Below, one piece after another: positions 40,605 to 54,545 of a stretch of DNA of 64,000 bases. The position numbers and the translations under genes are program-made. Numbering within the stretch: the first letter of the stretch is position 1; every line of letters begins with the position of its first letter. The stretch spans positions 1-64,000 of the forward strand of contig JALIRH010000074.1 of the NCBI GenBank assembly GCA_023055505.1, in the 5' to 3' direction. The DNA is from Callipepla californica brunnescens (lineage: Eukaryota; Chordata; Aves; Galliformes; Odontophoridae). The notes under the pieces are model-generated. The model did not search any database. It saw only the letters and a program-made list of their open reading frames with translations, and was not told where the DNA came from.

Positions 40605-42939
40605 CAGTGAGTGCTGAGTAAGTGATCTGTAGACACAGCTTCTGCTGTTACTTTGATGTCCTTTGAATGAGGCACTGGAACCTTCCTACCTGCAGAGATA
40701 TGCTGCAAACCACCTTGACAGAAATGGCTTCTCGGTGAATCAAATGTGAAGAGAGTTTGTGCAGGTGAGCAGGAGGGTCCCTTTACTCTTGGCTCCTTGT
40801 CTGACTTGAATGACAGCCCGATTTTAAAAAACCAAAATCCTCCTGAACTGCAGAGAGGAGGACAAGGCCAAGCAATTGTGTCAGCAGCTCACAACTCTCC
40901 CTTTCATGGACAGCAAGCGTGTTCTTTCATTCCAGGTTGTGGCAAGTGACTGCAACTGCATTTGTACCACAGTGTTTGTCTTGACAGTCCTCAACACTCT
41001 GTGTCTTAGTGAATTACTGAGTATGTTTAAAAAAACCCAAGCTTGCATTGACAAGTTTCGAAGTACTCTGGGACTCCTGCTGCAGTTCCAGTTAGCAAGA
41101 TTCTTCTGTTTTGTCTAAGAAGAAAATGTCTGAAATGAGAGATCAGGCTACCTTTCTTTTAAATAAATTCCAGGAGTTAGCTCATCAACGTGAAACAGCT
41201 CTTTTGTGGTTTCTCCCACAAGTTTAAGCGTAAAGGTTGGAACTGAAAATTAGTTGGAACTTCCTAACATTTCTATCAAAACCCTATTCCAGACAGCTAA
41301 GGTCAGTCTTCTGATTGATCTGGGTACACCTGATTTATATTTGATCCCTTATTACTGCATCTAATTTTATAGTGATCACCCTTTTCATTGTGACTATTTT
41401 GAATCCAGAGTGAGAATCTAAACTGCAGAACTCTATTATTGTTTACTGCAATGATATGATTCATTTTATGTGTTGCTGGGTACACGGTACAGCAAATTAT
41501 ATAATAAAATATTCTGACTGTTGCTAAATTCTGGTACTGAAACTAATATAGATAACCTAGCATAGAACTTTGATTTTTGTCTAGGGTCTGTGTAATGAGA
41601 ATATTTGGAGCTGAGGCACATGGAGTAATCGAAGAAGTCATCCATCCTGTATTTGATTGTTCCTGATCTTGGAACAAGTTGTGCTACTGACTGAGGGCAC
41701 TGGGAGATGACCCATTTGTTTGAACAGATGTGAAAGGAAACTCTAGAGTTGGGGACTGGGAGGAATGGGACCCATCAAAGATATTTGTGATGTTATAGCT
41801 CTGCTGCTAGAGAACAGAACAGTAAAATGCACCTGAGAGGGATTGTACAAGATAGTTTTGTGGGTTCTTTTTCTTTAAAAGGGAACTGTGAGATCACTTG
41901 ATTGTGTTTTAATTTCAAATCTTGTTTTAGAGTGGTGAGTGGTGAATTGATGTAAATTGCATAAATGACCTTTACTGAGGTCATTTATCCAGTGAGCCTA
42001 CTGGATGAGATTCGGTAACTATCTTTTCTGATTTAAAATATTCTTTATGTAAATATATTATGTTGATATTATAATATCAGCATAAATATAGTCCTAAGAT
42101 TAGACACTTTTTATAGCACTGCAAGCTGTTGTAATCTTCCATATAAAACATTTCCCTAACGATATATTTGGGAGCTGTTTTATTATCCCTCTCTGTATGT
42201 GGTGTGTACATGTGGCTACTCTTGTTCTTGACCAACAGTTTTCTTTTCCCAGAGCTGCTAGTTAGTGATCAGAAAGGAAAGCTGTTAGAATTTTAGATAT
42301 TCATTTTTTTATTATGAATAAATCTCAAAAGCAGCATTATTACATCCTTAGCAAATGCGTACAGTTCCCACTAAATGCAGTGCTCGGGTTGCCTAGCAGC
42401 TAGACAAGGCCACTCCGGCCAGATCTAAGTGGAAGCAAGGCATATGAGTAAAAGTGGTCTTGGCTTCTGGTGAGAGATTTCTTTTTTTCTTTTCCTTCTG
42501 CACACTGTGATGTCTAGCACTGGTAAGTAATAACAGCAGAACTTAGAGCAATGTAGTGCTGAGGGGACAAATTCTGGCCTTCATGCTGGCTCAGACTGTT
42601 AATTCCATGAGCTTCTTGGATAGCAGTGCTGATTTACTAATGAAGAGTCAGTGTCGGTGTGGTGTGCAGATGTTTGGGGCTCAGCACTACTTTGGGCATT
42701 GTATGGTATATGATTTGTGTGAGGAATTTCATTACGCTTTGTTATACTTCCGTACAGTACCCCACACAAGTCTCATTTTTGTTGCATGTGCTATAAATAT
42801 ATCTGTGATTAATAATAAACATAACTAAACATAAGCTTTGGCAGCTGATATCACAGTTGAAACTACTAGCAGCCCCCTTCTTAAGTGATTTGAGGCTAAA
42901 TTTAACTCCAGGTTGAAAGGCAAAAGGGATGTGCTGTTC

Positions 42940-42985
42940 AGAAGCAGCATTGATCCCTTTCAACCAAACCAATCTGTGATTCTCT
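42940..42985 (+). mobile_element. CR1 LINE extreme 3' end
   Basis: 'gatccctttcaaccaaacc' followed by 'ctgtgattctctgat' matches the CR1 3' terminus. Very short, so assignment is moderate. Confidence 0.5.
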
Positions 42986-45900
42986 GATTTTTCTTTTAAG
43001 ATGCTGCTTATCAGATATAAACTACTAGGATGAGTACAACTTTTTCTTTCCCATTAACAAAACTATTTCTATGGCTTAATTGCCAAAACCTGTAGAGATC
43101 TGAGATGCTTGGGTGGGATGTCTGGAACAGGTGTGTCACAGCTCTCAGGCACAGCTGGGAAAAGGGTACCAAAGCATCATTGCTCTGTTGTTGTAGGAAG
43201 GATCTTTACCAACAGAAATATGACAACTGCTAATTATACTGTGTGGCAGTTACTGTTACAACACAGGAGAAAGTGTAAGCCAAAATAAACCCCAAGCTGT
43301 GTAGCCATCTCCAAGGCAAATACGCAGTTTGAAAAAGGCTTTATATGTCAGTTGTTGCCTGGATGACAGGATATTGCTGTGCAGCTCTGCTCACAGGGTA
43401 GGGATTCTAAAAAGTAATGCTGTTAACTAGGTTCATTTTTTCATTTAAAGGAGGTAAATTTAGAATGTCATCGTACTTGATTGCAATTAACATGAAAATT
43501 TACACACTTAAGCAAAAGCTAATTATGCATTTCAGATGAGAGAATCATCTATTCCCCTGACATCCTATTTCCATCACATTTTTGATAAGTTCCTCACAAG
43601 CACTGACTTTAAACTCAAATGCTTGCACAAAGCTTGTTTCTATAAAAAGAGGAGTTCTATAATTTTATTGTATAGATGGAGTAGTGGTGGATGTCTCTAG
43701 AGATCTGAGAAGCCTGATTCTGCTCACTGGGTTCACAGCTGTTGTGAGATCCTCTGATTTTACTCGTTAGGCAAAGAACTAAAATGGATGAAGTTGTGTT
43801 AGTGAAAAAGAAATGTTCATCCTTGTAAGGGGTTGTATCTTACCTGCAGCACTGGGGGCTTAATTGGTCCCAAGAAGAAAAATCATCATGGCTGAATTGC
43901 TATGAGGCACTTCTACTTATGTTAAAACACAGTGTAGAATATCTAACCAGAGGAGAGGTACTATAACTGTAATTCAAACCAAGGTCTTGGTTATATCTCA
44001 GTAGTGATGCTCCTGCTTTGGGAAGGACTTTGTTCTCATACCACACTGAAAGTTTTAAATCCAAGCCTTAAAGAGTGCTGAAAGGGAGAGATGGAAAAAT
44101 TTAGCAATAAAAACCTCGATGGTTCATTTTTCTACTCACGTTATTCTTTTTAAAGTCTTTCTGCTGTTGTTTTTGGAGGCTACTGAATTTGCTTAACAGC
44201 CTAAACTTTAAACAGTTAGCTCATCAGGTTTATTTCTGTTTATAGTTAATCACCTCAATCCTATTGTTATCTCATTGTAAGTCTGTGCTACAGCAAAGGC
44301 CAAATTCAACTTCAGCCTGAGCTCTGATACACTGGAGTTATTCCCATTTACAGTATTGGATTTGACCTCATTGCAGGGCATAATATCTTTGTGTGCTACA
44401 GAGTTCACAAGAGTACAGAGTATTTGGTCCTATTTGGTGCCTTTCAGGAAAATGAAAGCAATTACAATACTGCATTCAGAGGTACAATGCTGTATCCAGC
44501 TGTAGATGGTTCAGAGTTTTAGCCCCTTCCTAGAGAAAAGGGGTCAATGTCAACTTCTTGCCCAGTAGGGGAAAATCTTTGTTTGGGAAATCTCCAGTGG
44601 ATTTCTTCAGTTGATACAGTGAGGTGTGTTAAGCGTTGAAAGGACAAAGGTGTTGCTGGCCTCCTGACCTTCTGCTTATAATGCTTTTTATAGCAGAAAC
44701 CAGAACAGATATTTTGGTGCCTTTCAGTAGAATGGGCTGTCACTTTACAATGGATTTAGGCTCGCATTACTCAAAATGTTCACCCATGATTCTTACATGG
44801 TCAGAATCACTGTTGCTGTGATGTTATGTAAAAGATAAAACTGAAATAATGACTAGGAATATTCTGTATTTAAATATGCCTGGTTACACTGTGATCAGTT
44901 ACAAGATAGTACTGTGGATGGAAGTTATGACTTCTCATAGTGCTGGTGTCAAGCGAGCACATACTTAACCTGTGTCATATGTTTTTGGTCAGTAGAGAAA
45001 ATGCAACTACTTATTGAGCTTAGTCACATTTGTACCTTTCATGCATTGTGTTGTCTACAGTACTGTACGTGCAACACTTGTGAGCAGGCTGAAAAGCTGA
45101 ATTCAGAGACAAAAACAGTCAACTTGACCACAGGATCTGGTTTTGAGGTGGGAGAAGTACTCTATAGTACAAGTGGAGTATTTTTCACTTGTTTTCTGCT
45201 GTCTAGCTATTTCACATCATTTTTACTCATTAAACAGCATTAATTAAGCTTCCAGATATTGACCACTGTTTTTCTGTACTTCTAACAACAAGCTCAGTCA
45301 TGGGGAGGAAAGGTCATATGGATAACCCCTTAAGGATCTGTTGAGTTATTGGAAATGGGAATAAGTGATGATTCCTCCAGCACAAGGGAAACGATAATGT
45401 TACTCCTCATCCACAACATAAAATCATCTGTTGTCTTCTCTTTAAACAAGCAGGTCCCCAGAACACTCTTGCCTGATTACAGTAGTTAAGTTATGCTGAT
45501 TTTGCAGTGTAGCCAGAGGTCCACAGGACTGCTGCGTGTGGGGCTGTCAGTGGGCAGCAGTGTCGTGCTCTGGATACATGTGGTGCTGACTTTACTACTG
45601 ATAAGCTTGAAACTTAAACAGGAGAGGCCAGGAGAGTTTGAAACTTGGGGGGAGCAGCTGTGAGTGGAGCAGATAGAGTACAGTAGCTTCTAACGTGCAT
45701 TTATGGAATAACCTAATGTGATGTAAGGCTCAAATGATTGAATCTCACATGTTATTTTCAGGTGTATCAGTGGCAGTGTTTTCTCAGCCAGGCTGGCTGC
45801 TTGCTCTATGCTGGAGGATTAAGTCATGGAGGGAGAGCAATGTCTGTATGTGCGTGCATGCACGTGTGTTAGTGATGTCTATTAAGTGATACTGTCTGCT

Positions 45901-48900
45901 TTTCTTCAAGCTAGAGTACTAAAATAAGAGAAAACATAAGATTAAAAAGAAAAAGATAAAAAAGCATAAAATAAGGGAAAACATGGGGTCTGTGCACAGG
46001 ATTCTTACTGGGCAGGTTATTCACCCTAATGCTGCTTTTGCATGGCTTGTTCAAAGATGCAGCTGCTGCTTCCTTTCTGTTGCTCTACAGATGGGTGATA
46101 ACACCACGGCCATTCTGAAGGTACCAGGTGCTCGAGTGCCATGGTAACAGCATGGTGCTCTGAGCTCTGCTGAGTGCCCGTGGTGCAGAGCCTGCTCAGC
46201 TCCCTGTGCTGTGCTCAGTCCTTCTGAGTCCTGTCTTATTTCCATGTCACTTTAAGGTGCCCAAAACTGAAGGTTTGTGTTGCACGTTGTTGTAAGTGTG
46301 CTCTTTCTGAAAGCGCCACTTCCAAGAGCTGTTGGAACTTGTTTGCTGGATCGCAGGCAGTGCGGAAAGCTTGGTAGCACTGGGCTCTGTGGGCAGAAAG
46401 CTGCAGACCAACCTTTCTGTGACAGCCTGAAAGCCACGTGGGCTGCAGCTTTCTTGCAAGGCTGTTAGTGTCAGGGCATTGTGCTTCCTTGGAAGAGGAA
46501 CATGCATTTGGCAGAGCTCTTCAGCCTGTTTGTATACGCCCTTCCTGACTATATCCTGTCTTGGATTGTTTACCTAACTGTGAAACTTTGAGTAAAGCAT
46601 GGAAGGGACTCTTATGTTGGCTAATGACAGGAACTCAGTGCCAGCAAATGAACGGTATTTCTGTACTGGTGCTCATATTCAACTGCTGCTCTAGAATTAT
46701 GTGACAGCTAAAAATCCACGCTTGTTTAGGGCATGTAATCCTCAGCTAAAATGTGTGTCTTCTTTTTGTAAAAATGCCTTCCATCTTGAAAACAGTATTT
46801 GCAGCAGAGACTTTTCCTGCATGTATGAAATGAAGTTAGTTTGTGGTGAGTGCTTAGTCTTCCCTGAGGCTTCAGGGTTTGGAAGTGTAAAATGAATCAT
46901 TTCTTTTCTTGTGCTGGTTAACCATTTATCTAGGGGAAAAGGAAGAATCTACGTGACCTGCCTCTGTGACATGCTTGCTGCTGTTCTGATTTGTGTGTAC
47001 TATGTCCTCCACCATAGCACATTCAAAGCTTTGGCTGTCATTCCAAATTCTCAGAGATTAATGAAATTATTTCAGTTTTTCTACTTAAATTCTAATCTAA
47101 ATACTAATAATGCATAAAAGCGACGTCATTATTCTGTTGAGAAGCTACAGGATATCTAAAGAAAACAAATACAAAAGAAGTCATTTGCACCACTGTGGAT
47201 GGCAAAACTGTAATATGAATAATCTTTCACCTAAATGCAAAAGTGATATTGGTTTTCCAATAATTTGCTTTTTAATGGCTCTGAGTTAGACCCAATGACA
47301 TCCACACCACTTCAGCATCAGCTGGGAGTCACTCAGCAGCTCTCACTCCTGTAGCTCCCATAGCTTTATTTATTCGCACCAACAAGAGGTTTATACTTTC
47401 TGGTACTGCAAGTATTAAACAGATGTGTCCCTTTTGCCCCCACTGAGATTTTCAGAGCTTTAAAGTTTCTGGAATGGCAGCTGTTCCTCCTGGCTGAGAA
47501 TGTGTCCTCCAAACAGAAGGTGCTATGCTATCCTGTAACTGCAGGAGGGTCAGCAAAGTTGCTTTGGTGATTAAAAGAAGCAGTGTGTGCTTTTCCTCTT
47601 TAAAAGAAAAACAACTCTTTATCACCTAAAGGCAAAGAGGAAGTACATGTTTTGTTGGTTATAACGTCAGAAGCCCTCTTGGTATTTTTTTTTAATCTCG
47701 TCTGCATGTCCAAGAAGCATTGCAGAGTTGATTTATTTTTTATTTTTTTTGTGTGTGAAGGGAAGTGTGAATAAATCCAGGCTATCGTATCTGCTAAATA
47801 GTCTGGCACCATCACTGGGAAATATGAGCAACAAGGGATTTTCATTTCTAATTTATCCACTTTTTTATGGATAGAAGAAATTTGATATGAATTTAATTGC
47901 CTTTGTACCTCAGGTGAATCATGTGTGTTCCATGAAAATCTGACTGCTCAGTGAAGTATTTGTTCAAAACAGTCCCTCAAAGGGAGATGCTGAGTGACTT
48001 TTTTCAGTCATGACTCACTGGATCTCCAATTTTTAAGTGAAAAGATTCCCATGGCATGTTAATTTTAAGATCAGATTTATTAAATTCTTGATTAATAACA
48101 ATAAAAATGTTAATTTGAGTGTGTGTCAAGGCCTGAGGGATTTGTGTAACTGATATTCTCTTTATGGAAAAAGGATGGTCCAGTTTTCACCAAATATGGC
48201 CTTGTTGGATATGGCTTTGGAACTCAGGACGGCCACATGAGAGTTTAAGTATTGCAGCAGGTTGTCTCCCTGTGAAGTGCAATCAGGAATGCTTCCCCCT
48301 GTCAGCATGGTTCTTCCCATCACCCAGAGGATACAGAGCACCCATCTATATATAGAGGAAAGGGCAGGCAGAATGAAATCTATGTTTGCACCTTCGTTTA
48401 TCTGCTACCTCTTACTCCTCAAAAATGAGCAAAGCACAGGTTGCACTTTGAATTCATGCTTGAAATTTGGAGCAGTTTCCAGCAGTGAATTCTGGCTGCA
48501 AATGTGCTTTCCCCTGGAGGTAGAGGTGTGCTTTCTGCTGAGAGGCTTGATTCTCTTGTTTTCTGGTTGTCCCAAAGTATTGCTTAGCTGTCATTACTGT
48601 GGAAATCCTGTATGTCTAACATTGCATTTATGACTGACCTCTTAATTCACTGAGTATTGAACAGAAAATTGTTTCTTTGTTTCATTGACTACTGATAAGA
48701 ACTGCAATTTTCTTTAATTTTACAGTTTTTGCTAAAAATAGCACCTGACTATATTTTTCTCTGTCTCTTTCTCTTTACTGTTATTTTACTATATTAAATG
48801 CAATGTTTTTTTCCCTTTGGATTTCTCTCCGTTTTTGTACCCTGAAGCTTTAAGCACCAAGTTTGTGAGTCATAAATGTTCCGAGACATCAAATTAAGTA

Positions 48901-51900
48901 GAAACTGGAGAATGAGCTCTCAAAAGGTTGTGAATGTTGCTGACGTCAATCGCAGATTGGAATAAGAAAGAAGATATAGCTGACAGATCTTGTGAGCAAG
49001 GCTGCAAGGGCGCTTATGCTAATTCTGTTGTTAGAACAGAAATTGTGTTTTTATAAATGAAGGCAATAGTCCCAACTGAAGCTTTAGCAGGCATTCATCG
49101 TAGTAACTAGATGATCTTGAGCTTTCATACTTTACAATGAAATTTGCCTTCAGCAGATTCAAACAGAATTGCTTCAGCATGACTAAAATGAATGGCAGCA
49201 CGCTTTCTACTTTCTCAACTTGTGATACAGTTCAGTTTTCCAGCTCTGATTTTGCAGGATGCCTTACAGGACATCCTTTAAAGGAAAGTGTAGTTTTTAT
49301 ATTTTTTAATGAACAGAAAACACTGAATGTATTTGAAGATTTTACTTGACTGTGAACGTGAGAATACTTTTGAAAGTAAGGAGTCATAAAAATCAGTGTC
49401 TTGAGAATTCTCTTGATAACATAAAAGATTTAACTAAGAAAGTAGATAGGTGCATGCAGATTGTGTGTCCTTATCGGTTTGATGATGAAACTGAAGCTTT
49501 CCAAAGGTGCAATGAGAAGGGAGCAAAAAGTGACAAGGAAAAAGACATTTTCCTTGTGGCAGCCACTTTGCTATTAGTTATCATTGCAGAATTTGTGTGT
49601 GCATGTTTGGATATCAATGAGTATGGCAGTTAAGAGTTGACACGTCATTTGCCTACTTGTTGAAAACCGTATCCTAAGGAGTTAACTTAGCTTCAGAGCA
49701 AAAGTACATTCTCTTCTAAGAAGAGCACAGGGGGAGGTCTGGCTCTTGAACCCTGTGCACAGCATCCTATGATCAGAAATGCCAAAGAACAGCAGCTCCA
49801 GCTCCTGAGAAGGTGTAGGGATGGGTGGGCCCGTTCTGCAAAACTGGATGTTCCCCATCTCCAGCCAAAGGCTTCTGCATGGAGGGTTCTCACATCCATT
49901 TCTAGTCCTCCATCTTCCGTAGTTTTGTAGTTACCACTGAAAGAGAGATGTTATTTTTTGTGATGACAGTTTGAGTGAAAAGCAAGCAGGGTGTGAGAGC
50001 TCACCTGATGTACCTAGTGATGGGGGTTCTCTGAGGCTCTGACCTGGAATGATCAGAGACCATCATGAAGTCACAGCATGAAGACTTACAACAAGGCAGG
50101 GACCTGTATAATGCAAAGGATCTGCACATTCACATATCCGGTTAATAAAAAGTTTTAAATTATGAGCATCTTGTCATGAAAGGAGTCTGCAGTGTACTTC
50201 CATGGCATAAATGATTACGTGTGTTTGGCTGTACAGGTACAGGAGAAGGAGGAGGAGAAGTTTCAGCATTTCTGTTCTGTGTGAAAACAAACTGTACTGA
50301 AAAGAAGGTTCACTGCCAGTTGACTTTTTGAGGATGGGCTGCCAAGCTGGGAGGTTTTTTACTCTGCTGGTGAGGAGAATGGTACACAATTGTGCTTTGC
50401 TTTTGTGTCTATTCACGAAACATCTGGCCACCATTTTGATTGTAAGCTTATGTTGCTGAGCACCAGGTGCTGAACTTCTTCAGCTGCTGCTTTGAGATGG
50501 CATGGCAGCTTTACCAGCCCATGGTGACTGACCACAGAGGCAGAGAGGAAGGCTTTCTCTTTCTTGAAGCTGCTGAATTCTAATTAACCAGCATAAAAAT
50601 GCACCCGAATTTGTGCCAGTCAGAATTCCTGAATAACTCTTCTGCCTCAGGCAGTGACACTTGGTTATGTTTCTCCTTCCTAAGCTTCTTAAAGGTTTAG
50701 CATTTATGAATCTCTTATAATACTGTTTGCTTGACACATTGAGTAAGGCATATGACAGTGACCGGTTGAAAGCAAAACAAGTCATCTGAGTGCAAATTGA
50801 GGCTTCTCATAAAGAGAATGGAGAGACAAGAAAGGTTTCCTGCTGTTTGAAATCAGCATAGAGCAGAGCCATTAAAATAATGTTGTGAATTTAATATAAA
50901 AATGGTTTATATGTCCTCTTCCCAGCCAGCTTCAAGCCAGCAAGACAGGTGGTGGAGGTGGCTGTAGGGCTGATGGAGTGCCTGTTCCTGCAGCCCTGAG
51001 GCAGATGATGCTAAATACCACAATGTATGCCCTGCAAGCACTGCAGAAGCTGAGGATCCAGGTCTGCCTTGTGAATTCCAATTTTAGGAGATGTTATTTG
51101 GCTTGGAGGAAACTCTTGGTTTTGACCCTTGTTTGGGCCCAAAGGAAACAGCATTTACTCAGATGGATCAATATTGACCACTTTCAGCGAGTCAGATAAT
51201 TGATCCATGACAGCTATGCAGTGCTGGCTGAAAACAGTTGCATAAAATGTTTCATTTTTCTTTTTTTGTTTTTTTTTTAACATGTTTTTAATGGAAGTTG
51301 ACTCAATATTGCTGTTGGATGTAGGTGTGGAAAGAGCCTCTCCACAGCAGCAGAGTTTTGTTTGATGTAAGTTTCAGCCAGCATATGGTACACATCTTAA
51401 CTGAATGCACAGAGAATTAATTTGGTGTAAGTTGATTGATGTTCATTATTGACATGAGGATATGCTAATGAGAAACAATCCATCATTACTAAATGACTGT
51501 TTCAATTTTGAGCACAGCTGAGGGCAGAGAGTGTGACGTGTAAGAAAAATACAGTAAAAAATGAGTTGGACTCTTTTGGAACTTTTCTCAGTGGTTACTC
51601 CTTGATGAGCACAGAGACAAATTCTTCTGATAAAGAACTCTGCACCCCTTCCTTGCGTGTTTTTTTTTTTCCTGCTACTTTCTTTCCTCCCAGCAGTGAT
51701 GTGAAGTTCATTCCAGTGGTTTCTTTGCCTTCAGGGGTTGAAAGGCTTTGGGCAAGCTCTGGGAGCAAAGCTTTGTTGTTTTGTTTTTGTTAAGCCCCTG
51801 TATTAACTTCTCAGCTTCCTGTGGCTTGCAGCATCTGGTCTGTGAGCTGCACTTTGGGGACTGTTACCGTGCTCAACATCACCTGCATGTTCCATGCCTG

Positions 51901-54344
51901 GAATTCGTCCTTCTCCCTTTGAAACAGCTGGTCTGCTGAAGCAGGGTGACCTGGCTGGCTCCATGGTAATGTGGAGCTTGGGGGCTCTCAGCTCCCCACC
52001 CCATGCAGAGGTGTGAAAGCCTGCAGCTGATGGTACTAACAGCCTTCTGCTGCCACACTTTGTGTTGAAAAAAAAAAACCTGTTTTTTCAGCAAATCTTT
52101 CCCCTCCAGGTCAGGAGGTTGCATTGCACAGTGCCAGAATATTCTCCTTGTTAAAGAGTTTCAGAGAGAGGTCTGGTACAAATGCAGTATTGAACTCCCA
52201 CTGAAAGTGCATGAAGTATAGGCACCCTGCCCAGATTAATCGTGGAAATTGTTCCTTGAGTTTTTAATTAACTGGAACCCGATTCCTTCTAGATGTATTT
52301 TGCTTAGGGAGAAAAAATGTAATAACATCATGAAGAACTGTAGGAGAAAGAAGGTTGTTGGATTCAGCACTCCAAGTTCTCAGCAACTCAAACCTGGGGC
52401 TGAAAACTTCTAGCGAACATTCCATTTGTAGGTAGGAAGACTTTCTGGTGTTTTGTATGGCTGGAAATCAACCTAGGTAAGACAGTTGTTCTTAGTAACT
52501 GATAGTGGTAATGCCTTCCTTGATGTTGCTGCTAGTCACATCAGCTTAGCTGTGATCCTGCAAATGCTTAACATACACATGCTGCTTTAAGTATCTGAGT
52601 TAGAACAATAGGCTCCACTGCTCTTACGTGAACATTAAGTAATAATCCATCCTGCAGTCACTGATAGCAGGTGACATTGGACATGCAAGTCATCACTGCA
52701 GATGCAGCTGCTGCAGGAGGAAAAAAAAAGTGGAGTGTTTGTCTCTGCTCCAAATTTTGGCTGCAGCATTCGAGTGATCCTACTTCCTGCGCTACCAGGG
52801 TAACACAAATAACATTTGTGGACTACAGCGTGAAAGACATTCCATTAAATATGGATGATTTTCTGTCTTCTGCAAGAGCTTCTCTATAGATATGATATTT
52901 AAATGTATAAATCAGTACAGGTATCATTGGGATTGGGATCAAGCACCTACATGGCTAAAAACAAGAAACTATAAATTTGATTAGATAAATATAAGATAAA
53001 GGATTATATATTGGCTTCCACTCATCTATCTCACCATCTGATGCTTTGGTAACTTTATATTTCAGCACTGGATTAAACAGGCATGGTTTTAAGAAGACAA
53101 AAGTACTGAGTCTGACCAGAAAGAGGAGAGCTCTGCTTCTCATTCCTCAGGTCCCTCCACAGGGTCAAGCTGTGCGCTGGTAGTGCCAGTGAAGTTGTTT
53201 TGTTCACTTCCCCAGACTAAATAATGAATTTCTGCAGCTTTAAACGGTAGTGCAGTCTTTTAAGGGAGAGGAGCAGGGAGTATTCTGGTTGTGAACAGGA
53301 AAACAACCTGAAAACTCAAGATTTGAAAGTGTGGTATGTAGGGGAGGGGAAGGCTGCACATCTGTGAAGAGGAAAGGTGTGTTGATGCAATGAGGGTCAC
53401 TTTGTAGCTCAGCTTGACGTTCTCCTTGGGCACAGGATGAAGCAAGCTGGCTTTTTCTGCTTTCACTGTATGTTTTGCAGGATTTGTTCATGTGACAAGA
53501 GAGCAGTCACTAAGATAGGAAGAGGCTTGCTGGTATTTAATTTGCTCCTGTCAAGCGGCAGGGTGGCATCTCTTTTGGGAAATGGCAGATGACAGCCTTG
53601 ATATGTCTGTGAGGCAGTTTGTATATGATATTTAGGGAGTAAACCTAGTCAGTTAACACCTGTGTTCATTCAGGGGGTAAGCAAACAGTAACAGCATATG
53701 GAGTATACTCATAATGTGAACCTATGAAACCTAATGTTTTTTCTGTGGCAAAAACAATCTGTATTTCCATATAAATGAGTATCTATCTCTAGACTGGTGT
53801 GGTTTGTTTTTTTCTTCTTTTAAAATTATCAACTTCTCAGACATTGAAGAATTTGTATTTTGCTTTAGGAAGTACACAGAGTAGTCCTGGGTACGGTTTT
53901 GTCATATCTGGATACGTGTCTGACTTGCATACCAAATCCATATCATCTCTGCACCACCAGGGCATAGAAGTAGAGCTGGGGCACTGGTAGTGGCCAGAGG
54001 CTGGAAGCAAACTGTGGAGGCAGGAAGCTAATTGTAGAGCTAGGGGAAAAACACTTGGCTGAGAAAATGTCAGTGAGAAGTGATCCTTGCAAAGACTCAG
54101 CAGGAGTCCTGAAAGGCCCTGGAGATGTTCTCCTGTCTCCCTTGCTTTAATACCATATGAATGCTTTCTTCTTTTCTGAGCTGCTCCTCTGATGCTGTCC
54201 ATCTAGAATGACAGGAACATGCTTCATAACTGACAGTTTTTCGTTGCTGTTGGGAAAGTGAAAAAGATAATCTCAGCTGAAATCAGACAAATCTAGAAAA
54301 CTCCAGCTTTTAAGACAACATACCTGAAAGCAAAACTTGGTTCT

Positions 54345-54545
54345 TATCACAGAATGGCTTGGGTTGGAAGGAACCTTAAAGCCCATCCAGTTCCAACTCC
54401 TGCACCAGCCCAGTGATAATCTTTGTGGTCTCCTCTGGACCTGCTCCAACAGCTCCACATCTTTCTGAACTGGGGGTCACAGTCCTGGACACAGTACTCC
54501 AGATGGGGGCTCACGAAGGCACAGAGGAGGGGGACAATCTCTTCT
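54345..54545 (-). mobile_element. CR1 LINE fragment
   Basis: Reverse-complement CR1 3' region: 'cacagaatggcttgggttgg', 'ggaccttaaagcccatcca'-like sequence, then 'ctggacacagtactccaga' and 'tgggggctcacgaaggc'. Minus orientation, 5'-truncated. Confidence 0.85.
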
